This document shows positions 17,968-26,481 of a stretch of 64,000 nucleotides of DNA, one piece after another. A program made the position numbers and the translations under genes. Below the pieces are notes generated by a model. The model saw only the letters and a list, made by a program, of their open reading frames with translations, did no database searches and had not been told where the DNA came from. Source of the DNA: Chryseobacterium limigenitum (GTDB lineage Bacteria; Bacteroidota; Bacteroidia; Flavobacteriales; Weeksellaceae); NCBI RefSeq assembly GCF_900114875.1, contig NZ_FPKW01000004.1, positions 186,001-250,000 of the forward strand, written 5' to 3'. The stretch's first letter is position 1; every line of letters begins with the position of its first letter.

Positions 17968-17978
17968 AAGTCAGAACA

Positions 17979-18269
17979 ATGAAAAAAATAAAAGATAAAA
18001 TAGAGCAGCATATTTTGCTTGCAGACAGAAAATGGAAAGCGCTCCCGGGGAAACGCCAGAGGTTTTTTACCAAGCTGTTTTTTGTCGGTTATGCCGTAGT
18101 TACCTTACTGGTTCTTATCAGCATTTTTATTTCAACCGGAAATAAAACCAATACGATGTCGATCAGTCATATTACGACCATTTCAGATCATACTGCTGTG
18201 GAAAGATCAGCAAAGGATAACAAAGTGGGCTCAACCATTAAAAAACAGACCGATGAAAGATCCAAATAA
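17979..18269 (+). CDS. traL: Conjugative transposon protein TraL (DUF3989-like)
   Basis: A 96-residue small membrane protein: a basic N-terminal region with 'WKALPGKRQRFFTKLF', one hydrophobic helix at about 36-54 and a polar tail. The size, position between traK and traM and the 'LPGKRQR' stretch fit TraL of this family. Its 3' end overlaps the start of traM by 17 bases, so their translation is probably linked. Function is unknown beyond membership in the transfer apparatus. Confidence 0.82.
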   Translation: MKKIKDKIEQHILLADRKWKALPGKRQRFFTKLFFVGYAVVTLLVLISIFISTGNKTNTMSISHITTISDHTAVERSAKDNKVGSTIKKQTDERSK

Positions 18270-19548
18270 GATCAAGATCACTGAGAGCGAATCACCGCAA
18301 TTAGAACACGAATCACAAGGACTTCAAAATTTGCAATGGGAGAGAATAAAGAAACCGCTGATCTATTTTTTAATGGCGGCGGTATGTGCAGGCTGTTTCT
18401 ACCTCATCTTCAAGCCCAAGGACAATAAAATTGTTGATGAATCCGGATTTAATGCGGGAATACCACAGGCAAAGGACGATCAGCTGCAATCTGACAAACA
18501 GAAGGCTTATGAGCAGCAGCTGCTGGAGCAAAAGAATGAAGAGAAAAGAAATGCGATGACCACCTTGTCTGATTACTGGACTGACCAAAACAACCTAAAC
18601 CAAAATTCTGATCAGACGTCATTGACTGCTAATCCGAATAGTTTGTCACAATCTAATCCGAGTGCAGTTAACAGCTATCGCAATGCGCAGCAGACACTAG
18701 GTTCCTTCTACAGCAGGGATGATCAGGAAGTGAATAATCTTAGGAAAGAAATATCCAGATTAAAGAATGAAGCTCTGCAGAACAATGCTGTTCCTGCAAG
18801 TCTTGGGGTCAATGACCAATTGGAGCTGATGGAAAAATCCTACCAAATGGCTGCGAAATACCTTCCCCAAAGTAATAAGCAGGAAGATCCTGTATCAAGA
18901 GAAGAGGATGTGAAGCAGCCTTCTGGAAATAAAGTACAGCTCACAGCAGTAAAATCAGCTCACTTAAATATTGTCTCTTCATTATACAGAGAGCCATCAG
19001 ACAGTGCCTTTCTGGCTGGTCTGAATGATCATAGATTGTTTGGTACTCAGGATAAAACCAATGATTCAAAACAATCAAAAAATGCGATCAAAGGTCTTGT
19101 TCAAGAGTCAATGACGATGACCAATGAAAGTACATTATCGATAAGACTCTTGGAAAGTATGCTTCTGGCTCATACCAAAATTCCTGCAGGAACATTGCTT
19201 AAAGCGACAGGCAAATTTCAGGGTGGGAGACTGCAATTGAAAATTTCGTCGATAGAATATCGGGGCAGCATTTATCCTGTAGAGATCAATGTTCATGACA
19301 ATGATGGTCAGCTCGGCTTATATGTTCCTTATTCACCGGAGCAAAATGCTGTGACCGACATTGTGGGCAGTATGGGGCAAACTTCTGGTACCAATATTAT
19401 GATGACGCAGTCGGCAGGTCAGCAGATCGCGGCGGATTTAAGCAGAGGAGTGGTGCAGGGGTTGTCGGGTTATTTCCAGAAACGGGTCAGACAACAAAAA
19501 GTAAAGGTAAAAGCGGGCCATCTGGTTTTGCTTGTGCCAAAAAAATAA
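18253..19548 (+). CDS. traM: Conjugative transposon protein TraM (VirB10-like)
   Basis: A 431-residue protein with a single hydrophobic helix at about 37-55 ('LIYFLMAAVCAGCFYLIF'), a long Gln/Asn/Lys-rich, probably disordered linker (70-240) and a C-terminal domain from about residue 285. The C-terminal part contains 'LLAHTKIPAGTLLKATGKFQGGRLQLKISSI' (quoted in part: KIPAGTLLKATG, GRLQLKISSI) and 'GQQIAADLSRGVVQGLSGYF', the conserved TraM/VirB10-type beta region that reaches the outer membrane complex. Length is usual for the family. It is followed by traN after 19 bases. Confidence 0.92.
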   Translation: MKDPNKIKITESESPQLEHESQGLQNLQWERIKKPLIYFLMAAVCAGCFYLIFKPKDNKIVDESGFNAGIPQAKDDQLQSDKQKAYEQQLLEQKNEEKRNAMTTLSDYWTDQNNLNQNSDQTSLTANPNSLSQSNPSAVNSYRNAQQTLGSFYSRDDQEVNNLRKEISRLKNEALQNNAVPASLGVNDQLELMEKSYQMAAKYLPQSNKQEDPVSREEDVKQPSGNKVQLTAVKSAHLNIVSSLYREPSDSAFLAGLNDHRLFGTQDKTNDSKQSKNAIKGLVQESMTMTNESTLSIRLLESMLLAHTKIPAGTLLKATGKFQGGRLQLKISSIEYRGSIYPVEINVHDNDGQLGLYVPYSPEQNAVTDIVGSMGQTSGTNIMMTQSAGQQIAADLSRGVVQGLSGYFQKRVRQQKVKVKAGHLVLLVPKK

Positions 19549-19567
19549 TCCATTAAAAAACAATAAA

Positions 19568-20470
19568 ATGAATAAAATAAAAAACCATTATCTATTGATG
19601 ATCGTGTTTGTGCTCTTTTCAGGCAGATCACTGGCTCAGGATTCTATCTTTACAAATCTTCCATTAGAAGAGGCTAGATTACAGCCCTACAAAATGCAGG
19701 TCACCTACAATAAAACCTCGCACCTGCTTTTTCCTTCTCCAATCCGATATGTTGACTTGGGGAGTGATCTTCTAATTGCGAACAAAGCAGAACCTGTGGG
19801 GAATGTTCTTCGGATCAAATCGGCAGTCCGGGACTTCGAAGAAGAAACCAATTTTTCGGTGATCACCGAAGACGGAAAGTTCTACAGCTTCGATGTGTTT
19901 TACAGTTCATATCCTGATGCACTCAGCTATGACATTTTAAAGATGCAGAGAAGCAATGAGCGCCAGTATATTGCGGATGTCCTGTTTGAGGATCTCAAGG
20001 GAAGTTCGTCCTCCCTGACAGAGCTCATCTTGGAAAATCTATATGCAAAAAGCAGAAGAACCATCAAACACATCACTTCCAGAAGCTATGGGATCCAGTT
20101 TTCAGTCCGGGCACTGCACGTCAATGACAGCAAGTTCTTTTTCACCATGGAGGTTAAAAACAGCAGTAACGTGTCATACGAAATTGACCTGGTAAATTTC
20201 AAAATTATCGATAAAAAGAATTTAAAAAGAACGGTCGTTCAGGATAGACTCTTAGAGCCGGTTCGGATCCATTTTCCGGTGATGACGGCAATTCATCATT
20301 CTGACATTTTAGGAATTTACTTGTTAGATCAATTTACCCTTTTAAAGGATCAGGTCTTGGAAATTGAAATTCTGGAAAAGAATGGCGGAAGGCATCAGAA
20401 GGTTCAGCTTGAAAATACCGATCTGATCCATGCCAGGCTGATCAGCAGTTTAAACGTAAAAACAAAATAA
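19568..20470 (+). CDS. traN: Conjugative transposon protein TraN (DUF4138, VirB9-like)
   Basis: A 300-residue exported protein with a signal peptide (MNKIKNHYLLMIVFVLFSGRSLAQ, cleavage after LAQ). I use the ATG at 19568; an upstream in-frame ATG at 19532 lies inside traM and would spoil the signal peptide. The mature part reads as beta-rich: 'MQVTYNKTSHLLFPSPIRYVDLGSD' (quoted in part: TYNKTSHLLFPSPIRYVDLG) is the family's hallmark start. TraN is thought to pair with TraM in the outer-membrane part of the channel, like VirB9 with VirB10. traO begins one base after its stop. Confidence 0.93.
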   Translation: MNKIKNHYLLMIVFVLFSGRSLAQDSIFTNLPLEEARLQPYKMQVTYNKTSHLLFPSPIRYVDLGSDLLIANKAEPVGNVLRIKSAVRDFEEETNFSVITEDGKFYSFDVFYSSYPDALSYDILKMQRSNERQYIADVLFEDLKGSSSSLTELILENLYAKSRRTIKHITSRSYGIQFSVRALHVNDSKFFFTMEVKNSSNVSYEIDLVNFKIIDKKNLKRTVVQDRLLEPVRIHFPVMTAIHHSDILGIYLLDQFTLLKDQVLEIEILEKNGGRHQKVQLENTDLIHARLISSLNVKTK

Positions 20471-20471
20471 G

Positions 20472-21032
20472 ATGAATAGAATATTTTTAACAACCGCATT
20501 ACTACTTACAATAAATATTCAATCATTTGCTCAGCAAATGATCCCTAAGCAAAAAGGATTCGAAATCTCATATTCAGTATTTCCACAATCTCCTGAAAAG
20601 CAAAATTACGTTTTAGGTGCAGGTGTTATTTCTTACACCAAAAACGGTAATTACCTCTTCGGATTGGCCGAATACAGCAGAAAGTATTACGAGTATGCCC
20701 ATTACGATATCCCGATTGATACTTTCCTTTTCAATGGGGGTTACAGTCTCTATGTGTGGGGAGATCTGATGCGGAATGTCAACATCAATCTGGGTTTAGG
20801 AGGGCTTGTAGGTTATGAGCAGATCAATAGGGGAACTGAAATGATGTATGATGGCTCTATTATTAATGCAACCGAGAATTTCATCTATGGTGCAAATGGA
20901 AAACTGTCTATCGAAAGTTATCTGACAGACCACTGTGTTTTTTTGGTCAATGGGCAGCTGCGCTATTTGCAGAACAGTCAGCTCGGTGAGTTTCACGCTT
21001 TGTTTGGTTTCGGAATGCGATTTAATTTTTAA
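20472..21032 (+). CDS. traO: Conjugal transfer protein TraO
   Basis: A 186-residue protein with a signal peptide ('LLLTINIQSFAQQ', cleavage near residue 20) and alternating beta strands rich in Tyr, Phe and Gly ending in 'ALFGFGMRFNF', an aromatic C-terminus typical of small outer-membrane barrels. This is the TraO pattern. It directly follows traN and precedes the traQ-like lipoprotein gene. In related elements a primase-like traP commonly lies after traO; it is missing here. Confidence 0.88.
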   Translation: MNRIFLTTALLLTINIQSFAQQMIPKQKGFEISYSVFPQSPEKQNYVLGAGVISYTKNGNYLFGLAEYSRKYYEYAHYDIPIDTFLFNGGYSLYVWGDLMRNVNINLGLGGLVGYEQINRGTEMMYDGSIINATENFIYGANGKLSIESYLTDHCVFLVNGQLRYLQNSQLGEFHALFGFGMRFNF

Positions 21033-21045
21033 AAAAGCTTGTAAA

Positions 21046-21486
21046 ATGAAAAATGTAATCAACAAAAAGATCTTGCAACTATATAAGTATTCAATGGCAA
21101 TTTTCTTAATTAGTTTTGTTTTTAATTCCTGTCAGGACAACGATCTGGAAATTCAACAGGACTTTCCTTTTGAAGCCCAAATAATGCCTGTTCCTGGTAA
21201 AATAGCTGAGAATGAAACGGTAGAAATTCGCATTTCACTATTGACTTCTTCGAACTTTAGTGGAACAATGTACAGTGTTAGGTATTTTCAATATGAAGGA
21301 GCTGGTCAACTTCAATATTACAGCGACCCACCATATCTACCGAATGACGAGTATCCATTGAAGCAAAAACAATTCAGACTTTACTATACATCTAAAGCTT
21401 CCAAATCCCATCAGTTCAGTATTTGGATCAAAGATAGTTTTGGAAATGAAAGAAGAGTAGATTTTGAATTTGACAATGCATCTTAA
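21046..21486 (+). CDS. traQ: TraQ-like conjugal transfer lipoprotein (DUF3872)
   Basis: A 146-residue predicted lipoprotein. I use the ATG at 21046, 13 bases after traO; longer frames beginning inside traO are not credible. The N-terminus is basic then hydrophobic and ends 'SFVFNSC', a lipobox with the lipidated cysteine near residue 29. The mature part is an all-beta domain with 'GKIAENETVEIRISLLTS' and 'GNERRVDFEFDN' at the end, matching DUF3872/TraQ, an Ig-like fold. It closes the tra operon and is followed by a terminator hairpin. Confidence 0.85.
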   Translation: MKNVINKKILQLYKYSMAIFLISFVFNSCQDNDLEIQQDFPFEAQIMPVPGKIAENETVEIRISLLTSSNFSGTMYSVRYFQYEGAGQLQYYSDPPYLPNDEYPLKQKQFRLYYTSKASKSHQFSIWIKDSFGNERRVDFEFDNAS

Positions 21487-21506
21487 AATTTTTCATTGAC
21501 TTCCAG

Positions 21507-21535
21507 CGGCTTGGTCTTACACCAGGCCGTTTTTT
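21507..21535 (+). terminator. Rho-independent terminator after the tra operon
   Basis: A hairpin with arms CGGCTTGGT (21507-21515) and ACCAGGCCG (21521-21529), one mismatch, a five-base loop and a run of six T (21530-21535). It is 20 bases after the traQ stop and in the right orientation to end the rightward tra transcript. Confidence 0.85.
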
Positions 21536-21607
21536 GATGAGGAGACTAACTTAATATTAAAATTCTAGTGTCGATTAATTGCTCTTTTTCAAGAGATCAA
21601 TTACTAA

Positions 21608-21961
21608 TTATGGGTTGCTATCAATTAATTTCTCCAGTTCTTCACGGTGATCCTCACCCCATTGAGCAGTAGATTTAATTGTTGGAATTAATGATTTACC
21701 CAATTCGGTCAGTTCATATTCAACTTTTAGAGGACGTTCGTTATAGTTTATTTTAGTTAAGATTCCGTGATCCATCAACTGTTTTAATTGTGTATCTAAT
21801 ACTCGTCTGGATGCTTTCGGCATCTTACGCTGCAGTTGACCAGGACGCTTTATACCAGAATAGACACACCATATCAGACTGATCTTCCATTTTCCATTCA
21901 TGATCTCCATAAAAAGGTGCAGTCCGCAATCCAGTGAAACCGGTATTTTTTTCTTGTACAT
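21608..21961 (-). CDS. HxlR-family transcriptional regulator
   Basis: A 117-residue winged-helix regulator. The 'CGLHLFMEIMNGKWKISLIW' opening and 'RPGQLQRKMPKASRRVLDTQLKQL' (quoted in part: RPGQLQRKMPKASRRVL) followed by 'HGILTKINYNERPLKVEYELT' are classic HxlR features; Cys12 corresponds to the redox-sensing cysteine present in some family members. A -7 element TACATTTG (minus strand, 21986-21979) lies 18 bases upstream of the start. It is divergent from the aldo/keto reductase gene across 118 bases and is its likely regulator. The pair is probably ICE cargo for an oxidant or aldehyde response; the inducer is unknown. Confidence 0.92.
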   Translation of the reverse strand: MYKKKIPVSLDCGLHLFMEIMNGKWKISLIWCVYSGIKRPGQLQRKMPKASRRVLDTQLKQLMDHGILTKINYNERPLKVEYELTELGKSLIPTIKSTAQWGEDHREELEKLIDSNP

Positions 21962-22052
21962 TATCTATTAATATGATTCAAATGTAGGTAATAAAAAAAT
22001 ATTTCTGATATAGGTAAATTCAGCCGTACTTGTGTGTTATATCTGCTGCATT

Positions 22053-22060
22053 TAATTTTG
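22053..22060 (+). promoter_or_regulatory. -7 promoter element of the aldo/keto reductase gene
   Basis: TAATTTTG matches the Bacteroidota consensus TAnnTTTG exactly. A CTTG at 22029-22032, with 20 bases between, can serve as the -33 box. The start codon is 20 bases downstream. HxlR would be expected to bind in the 118-base divergent region around it. Confidence 0.65.
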
Positions 22061-22079
22061 TACAGTAATAATTAACAAT

Positions 22080-23045
22080 ATGAAATATAATTTATTTGGA
22101 ACAAAAACGGGATTGTATGCAAGCGAAATAATCTTGGGCGCTGCCAGTTTTGGAACAAGAAGCGGGTATGGAACCGAGCCAGAAAATGCTAAAGAAATAT
22201 TAACTGCATATGCAGATGCTGGAGGTAATTTTATAGACACATCCGATGCTTATCAATTGGGTCAATCAGAAGAGATCATAGGAGAATTTATAAAGGATCA
22301 ACGCAGCAACTTTATTATTTGTACAAAATATACGCGAAGCAGTGAGGCCAATGCTTCTATCAGTAACTTTGGCAATCATCGCAAGGCAATGAGACAGGGG
22401 ATAGAATCCAGTCTCAAAAGATTGAAAACCGATTATATTGATATCTATATGCCACATTACGATGATGGCATCACATCGATTGATGAAATCACAAGAGGTC
22501 TGGAAGATCTTGTAAGCAGTGGGAAAGTTTTATATACAGGACTGACAAATTTTCCAGCCTGGAAAGCTTCTGCGATTGCATCTTCTATAAAATTATCCGC
22601 CATACAAATTGAATATAATTTGCTACAACGCACTGCAGATAGAGAGTTTTTTGCGATGGCAAAACATTTTGGTCTCGGCACAATGATGTACTCTCCCTTA
22701 GCAGGAGGACAGCTTACAGGTAAATACAGAAAAGGAGAGACAGGCAGAATAAATCGCAATTCGAATGAAGATTATCAGGAAAATGAAACTGTAGAAAAAA
22801 TTATTAACGAACTTTTTGTAATTGCAGCAGAACTGGAAGTTACACCAGGACAAGTGGCTTTAGCATGGGTATTATCAAAGGGTGGTTTCCCTTTGATCGG
22901 AGCTCGTAGTATTGATCATTTTAATGATGCTTTAAAGTCAACCACTATAAAATTGTCTGATGATCATATACAAAAATTGAATAGGCTAAGTGCAATTTCC
23001 TTAGGCTATCCTCACGACCTTCTTAAGAATGTTAGAGGATTTTAA
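22080..23045 (+). CDS. Aldo/keto reductase
   Basis: A 321-residue NADPH-dependent oxidoreductase of the AKR superfamily, converting carbonyl compounds to alcohols. The catalytic tetrad is visible as Asp53 (FIDTSDAY), Tyr58, Lys83 (CTKYTRS) and His126 (MPHYDD). A C-terminal 'PLIGARSIDHFNDALKS' forms the cofactor-binding tail. The active-site histidine region and 'SPLAGGQLTGKYRKGE' resemble the voltage-gated channel beta-subunit/YajO-type group. No signal peptide, so cytoplasmic. It is monocistronic, divergent from the HxlR regulator gene. The substrate cannot be inferred. Confidence 0.93.
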   Translation: MKYNLFGTKTGLYASEIILGAASFGTRSGYGTEPENAKEILTAYADAGGNFIDTSDAYQLGQSEEIIGEFIKDQRSNFIICTKYTRSSEANASISNFGNHRKAMRQGIESSLKRLKTDYIDIYMPHYDDGITSIDEITRGLEDLVSSGKVLYTGLTNFPAWKASAIASSIKLSAIQIEYNLLQRTADREFFAMAKHFGLGTMMYSPLAGGQLTGKYRKGETGRINRNSNEDYQENETVEKIINELFVIAAELEVTPGQVALAWVLSKGGFPLIGARSIDHFNDALKSTTIKLSDDHIQKLNRLSAISLGYPHDLLKNVRGF

Positions 23046-23377
23046 TCTTCACGTAAAATCATTGTCTTGGAGTGTTGACGCAGCTTTTATGATCATGTAT
23101 TATATCACTTAGCAAATGTTTCGTCAAATTTTTTAGTACCAGGAAAATGTGTTAACAGTTACTAAATAGATTGATCATTTAATAAAACATTAAATCTACA
23201 CAGGCTCACAACTTTTATGAAGCAGGGAGGTTTTGTGAGGCATAACATAAGAGTTGTATCCCTACTTTTTGCGAAAAGACGTTTCCGACCACCCGAAGGA
23301 ATTGTCTTTTCGCCCAATTTTGAAAATACACGACAATAAAAATATTGCCGTGTATTTTGCTATTAATATGAATTCAT
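23046..23377. other. Gene-free stretch with two stem-loops
   Basis: No gene is seen in these 332 bases. A perfect 10-base inverted repeat, GCGAAAAGAC (23271-23280) and GTCTTTTCGC (23304-23313), encloses a loop that has an inner TTCC/GGAA pair. Further right a 16-base hairpin, 23323-23338 pairing with 23343-23358 with one G-T mismatch and an AAAA loop, lies 20 bases after the radC-like stop and is described separately. The first structure has no assigned function. Confidence 0.55.
23323..23358 (-). terminator. Terminator hairpin downstream of the RadC-like gene
   Basis: Arms AAAATACACGACAATA and TATTGCCGTGTATTTT pair over 16 bases with one G-T mismatch and a four-base loop. Because both ends carry A/T tracts it could terminate transcription in either direction; it best serves the leftward ssb-DUF932-radC group ending at 23378. 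Confidence 0.6.
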
Positions 23378-23821
23378 TTATAAATGACCTTCGTCGGCAA
23401 ATGATAAATGATCGGTTGATGTCAGAATGAAATGATCCAGTAATTTAAGGTTTAAAAATTCGGATGCACTTTTAATGCTCTGCGTAATTTTCAGATCATC
23501 GGCAGAAGGTTTCAAATTTCCGGATGGATGATTGTGTGCGAGTATCACAGCTGATGCGTTACAAAGCAGTGCCGCCTGCAAGATGATACGAACATCGACC
23601 ACCGTAGAAGAAATTCCCGATTCAGAAATTTTCCTGATTCCTAAAACTTTGTGAGCCTGATTGAGATACAATGCAAAAAAAGATTCTCTGTAATCCATTT
23701 CTTCATGGTCGAAATGCTGACGGAATACATCAACGGCATCCCTTGAACTACCGACTACTTTTTCAGAATTTCCTTTTCTTGAATAGCTTAATTTTATCTC
23801 GTTGACAATATTATATTTCAT
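23378..23821 (-). CDS. RadC-like JAB/MPN domain protein
   Basis: A 147-residue protein with the metal-binding JAB motif 'AHNHPSGNLKPSADD' (His-x-His and downstream Asp) and the preceding 'VVDVRIILQAALLCNASAVILAHNHP' strand-helix-strand (quoted in part: DVRIILQAALLCNAS). It corresponds to the C-terminal catalytic half of RadC and lacks the helix-hairpin-helix N-terminus, as is usual for the copies carried by Bacteroidota mobile elements. RadC-like proteins have no proven repair role and are abundant on conjugative elements. It is the last of three leftward genes (ssb, DUF932, radC-like). Confidence 0.9.
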   Translation of the reverse strand: MKYNIVNEIKLSYSRKGNSEKVVGSSRDAVDVFRQHFDHEEMDYRESFFALYLNQAHKVLGIRKISESGISSTVVDVRIILQAALLCNASAVILAHNHPSGNLKPSADDLKITQSIKSASEFLNLKLLDHFILTSTDHLSFADEGHL

Positions 23822-23882
23822 AGGTATTGCTCTCGTACGGCAGAGACTTAAATTTCCCGTACATAACTTTTAAAATTTTTAA

Positions 23883-24956
23883 TTAATTCATGATCAAGGT
23901 TTCTGCACCAGATCGGGCAAAACTTTCACATAGATCAAAAGCTTTTTGAGACTTTAACTGTGCAGTTCCTCCCAAGACGATGGACTGAAGTTTGGCTTCG
24001 TTATCCTTGTAACTTCTGACATTCTGAAAGTAACCTGTAACAGCATTGTAAGCACCAAACAAAGTTCCTTTTGTTGTCTCCATTTGTTGGCTTTCGCTGA
24101 TCATCGCATAGGCAAAGGCATCATCAACGGTGTTTTTAAAAACTGTTGAAACGTCATCGAAATTTCCTTTCTGCAAATGGTTTAAAGTTTCTTTATTGGG
24201 GCAGAGTGCCAATTGGATCAGCTTTTTCATTTCATCATCACCGACCTTTATTTTTGCCCAATGATTAAACGTGCTTTCCAATTCAGTACTCAGTTTATTC
24301 GCTAATCCCATGACTTTGTGAGCATCTTCCAAACGCTGTTTTGCGCCTGCCGTGTGTCTGATCCGTACCACATTGCTCATATTTTTCAGAGAAGCATTTA
24401 GGGTATTTTGGCAAACAATGCGTACAGGGGTAAATGCGGCGGTGATGCTTCCGCTCCCATCGTGGGAGGTGGTTAGGAAAATATATTTTTCCGTAATATC
24501 GTCACCATTTCCAACACGGATATAGTCGGGTAATTTGGCGGTGATAAAAATTCGCTCTCCATTTCCTAAAGCTCCTGCAGTCTCGTACAAGATATCTTTT
24601 CCACCACCTACAATTGAATCAAAAAATGAAAAGGCTTCACGGTTTTGTACGATATGGTAATCTTTTCCCACGACACCTAAAACGGTGTTGTTATCCGTTC
24701 GGACATTGGCAAAATAGTTCGGGACTTCCAATTCTGAATCGATCATTTCTATTCCGTTGGTACTTTCGATAATTCCTGCACCTTTTGTAAAAAGGGGTAA
24801 CTTTTCGACCTCGTAGTCAAGTCCTGCAAATTTGATGGCTTCTTCACTTGTCGGGTATTCCTCTACGACCTGCCCCAAGTTGTGCCATGCTTTTTCCTTT
24901 ACGCTGAAAAATGAATATTTTCCTGTTCTGTTGTTGAAATTTAAATTATGTGCCAT
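23883..24956 (-). CDS. DUF932 phage/plasmid-like protein
   Basis: A 357-residue cytoplasmic protein of the DUF932 family (also known as phage/plasmid-like protein). The opening 'MAHNLNFNNRTGKYSFFSVKEKAWHNLGQVVEEYPTSEEAI' (quoted in part: SFFSVKEKAWHNLGQ) and 'GDDITEKYIFLTTSHDGSGSITAAFTPVRIVCQNTLNASL' (quoted in part: HDGSGSITAAFTPVRIVCQN) are the conserved blocks. The biochemical function is unknown; such proteins are common on plasmids, phages and ICEs beside ssb and radC. It lies 61 bases before the radC-like gene and 42 bases after ssb on the same strand. Confidence 0.9.
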   Translation of the reverse strand: MAHNLNFNNRTGKYSFFSVKEKAWHNLGQVVEEYPTSEEAIKFAGLDYEVEKLPLFTKGAGIIESTNGIEMIDSELEVPNYFANVRTDNNTVLGVVGKDYHIVQNREAFSFFDSIVGGGKDILYETAGALGNGERIFITAKLPDYIRVGNGDDITEKYIFLTTSHDGSGSITAAFTPVRIVCQNTLNASLKNMSNVVRIRHTAGAKQRLEDAHKVMGLANKLSTELESTFNHWAKIKVGDDEMKKLIQLALCPNKETLNHLQKGNFDDVSTVFKNTVDDAFAYAMISESQQMETTKGTLFGAYNAVTGYFQNVRSYKDNEAKLQSIVLGGTAQLKSQKAFDLCESFARSGAETLIMN

Positions 24957-24998
24957 GACATTGATGTTTTGATTGTTAGAAAATTATATTTGATTGTT

Positions 24999-25409
24999 TT
25001 AAAATGGGAGATCGTCATCCTTGTCACTGTCGTTGGATCTAGAATTAGAAATTTCCTTCTTATCTTTTTTATTCGATTCAGTAAACTTGTTTTCAGTTCG
25101 TTTACTACTGCTGTGAACCTTGATCTGTGAGGTGTGGAAATTCAATCCTGCATGAGGTTCTCCGTCTTTTCCTAACCATGCAGAGGTGTAGGCTCTCCCG
25201 CTTAATTCTACCAAAGTGCCTTTAGTTAAAAAGTCCGCTACTTTTGGAGAGATCCAATAGGCGCATTCGAAATACGTGGTCTGTTCGATCCGTTCGCCTT
25301 GCTTGTTGCGATAGTTGTCGTTTGTAGCAATTGAAAAATTAACTACCTTTTTTTCATTTGGCAAGTTGCGCACTTCCGCATCCCTTGTCAGTCTTCCGAT
25401 AATGTTCAT
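24999..25409 (-). CDS. ssb: Single-stranded DNA-binding protein
   Basis: A 136-residue SSB with an N-terminal OB fold ('MNIIGRLTRDAEVRNLPNEKKVVNFSIATND', quoted in part: NIIGRLTRDAEVRNL) and a Ser/Lys/Asp-rich flexible tail ending in DDDLPF, the acidic tip that recruits partner proteins. The first strand is unusually short (it begins at MNIIGRL), a common form in element-borne SSBs. It would protect transferred single strands during conjugation and may interact with the relaxosome. It is the first gene of the leftward ssb-DUF932-radC group. Confidence 0.93.
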   Translation of the reverse strand: MNIIGRLTRDAEVRNLPNEKKVVNFSIATNDNYRNKQGERIEQTTYFECAYWISPKVADFLTKGTLVELSGRAYTSAWLGKDGEPHAGLNFHTSQIKVHSSSKRTENKFTESNKKDKKEISNSRSNDSDKDDDLPF

Positions 25410-25806
25410 AACCGTAGGTTTTTAAAGATTGTACATTTTGATTTGTTCTCAATCTCTTCTCCGTCCTTTCTCTGAAAGCCCTTTGGGCTTCGCTGAATAT
25501 TTTTCAAAAGAAAAACCGGAAAAAAGAAAGCAGATAATCTTAGCGGGCAAAGGGGAAAGCTAAAAGGAAACGGAATAATTGGAGGGTACCTTCAGGGAGG
25601 AAACCGTTTATGCCGTAGTCTTTTGGCTGGGTGAAGAAATGGATGACCGATATACCTTAGCTGCCTTTTTACCGGTTTATTATGAGAAATATGACTTCTC
25701 TTTAAATTATTGTAGTACTACTTTACGTGATCAATAATATTTTTCAATTTGTATTTATAGGGTAAAAAAACTATATTTACATTATTCATTTAAATCTTGA
25801 GTTCCT
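25410..25806. other. Intergenic stretch with a possible short coding remnant
   Basis: These 397 bases separate ssb from the DprA-like gene. A hairpin-prone AAAGCCCTTTGGGCTTC lies near 25478. A rightward open frame from a TTG at 25579 to the TAA at 25735-25737 would encode 52 residues with protein-like composition (ETVYAVVFWLGEEMDDRYTL, then AAFLPVYYEKYDFSLNY), but it has no ATG at its head and no recognised family, so it may be a gene remnant or chance. A TTTG (25748-25751)-N20-TATATTTA (25772-25779) promoter for the DprA-like gene closes the stretch. Confidence 0.4.
25748..25779 (+). promoter_or_regulatory. Promoter of the DprA-like/phosphoribosyltransferase pair
   Basis: A TTTG -33 box at 25748-25751 and TATATTTA at 25772-25779 (one base off TAnnTTTG) are 20 bases apart, a normal Bacteroidota spacing. 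The start codon of the DprA-like gene is 27 bases further on. Confidence 0.55.
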
Positions 25807-26481
25807 ATGCAGATCAGTGCTTTTAACGAATATTACGATAAGCTGACCACCGTTGAGAAGAAAAACAGTCCCAAAGAGTTATTTTACAAAGGGGACTTTT
25901 CGTTATTGGAAAATGGAAGAAGGGTAGCGGTCGTTGGTTCCAGGAAGGTTTCTGAACTAGGTATAAGAAGAGCAAGGAAAATCGCAAAGCTGTTGGTGCA
26001 AAATGATATCACTGTCGTTAGCGGTTTAGCTGAAGGTGTCGATTCGATCGCACACAGAACTGCCATTGAATTTGATGGTCGCACCATCGGAGTTATCGGA
26101 ACACCTCTTGATAAATATTTCCCTGCTGAAAATAAAGACCTTCAGGATTTCATTGCTGAAAATCATCTGCTGATCTCGCAGTTTCCGGAAAACTATCCCG
26201 TAACACCAAAAAGTTTCCCGATAAGAAACCGAACAATGGCATTGATAAGTGATGCGACGATCATCATTGAGGCAAGTGAGAAAAGTGGCACAAAACATCA
26301 AGGTTGGGAAGCGCTTCGTCTAGGCAGACAACTGCTCATCATGGAAAATGTCCTTAATGAAAAAATTTCTTGGGCAGAAGAAATGCTAAGCTATGGTGCA
26401 CAGGTACTGACCAATGATAACTTTGAATTTTTAATTGAAAGTATTCCCTATTTAACAACAAAGAAAGAGTATGTCTTTTGA
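25807..26481 (+). CDS. DprA/Smf-like SLOG-fold protein
   Basis: A 224-residue protein carrying the Rossmann-like DprA/SLOG core: 'VAVVGSRKVSELGIRRARKIA', 'VVSGLAEGVDSIAHRTAIE' (the SGLAxGxDxxAH motif) and 'TIGVIGTPLDKYFPAENKDL'. Canonical DprA loads RecA on incoming single strands during transformation, but this one is short, lacks the usual N-terminal SAM-like and C-terminal winged-helix domains and has 'KSGTKHQGWEALRLGRQL' in place of standard text. Its stop overlaps the start of the next gene by 11 bases, so the two form an operon. SLOG proteins also act as nucleotide sensors in conflict systems, which this pair may be. Confidence 0.8.
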   Translation: MQISAFNEYYDKLTTVEKKNSPKELFYKGDFSLLENGRRVAVVGSRKVSELGIRRARKIAKLLVQNDITVVSGLAEGVDSIAHRTAIEFDGRTIGVIGTPLDKYFPAENKDLQDFIAENHLLISQFPENYPVTPKSFPIRNRTMALISDATIIIEASEKSGTKHQGWEALRLGRQLLIMENVLNEKISWAEEMLSYGAQVLTNDNFEFLIESIPYLTTKKEYVF

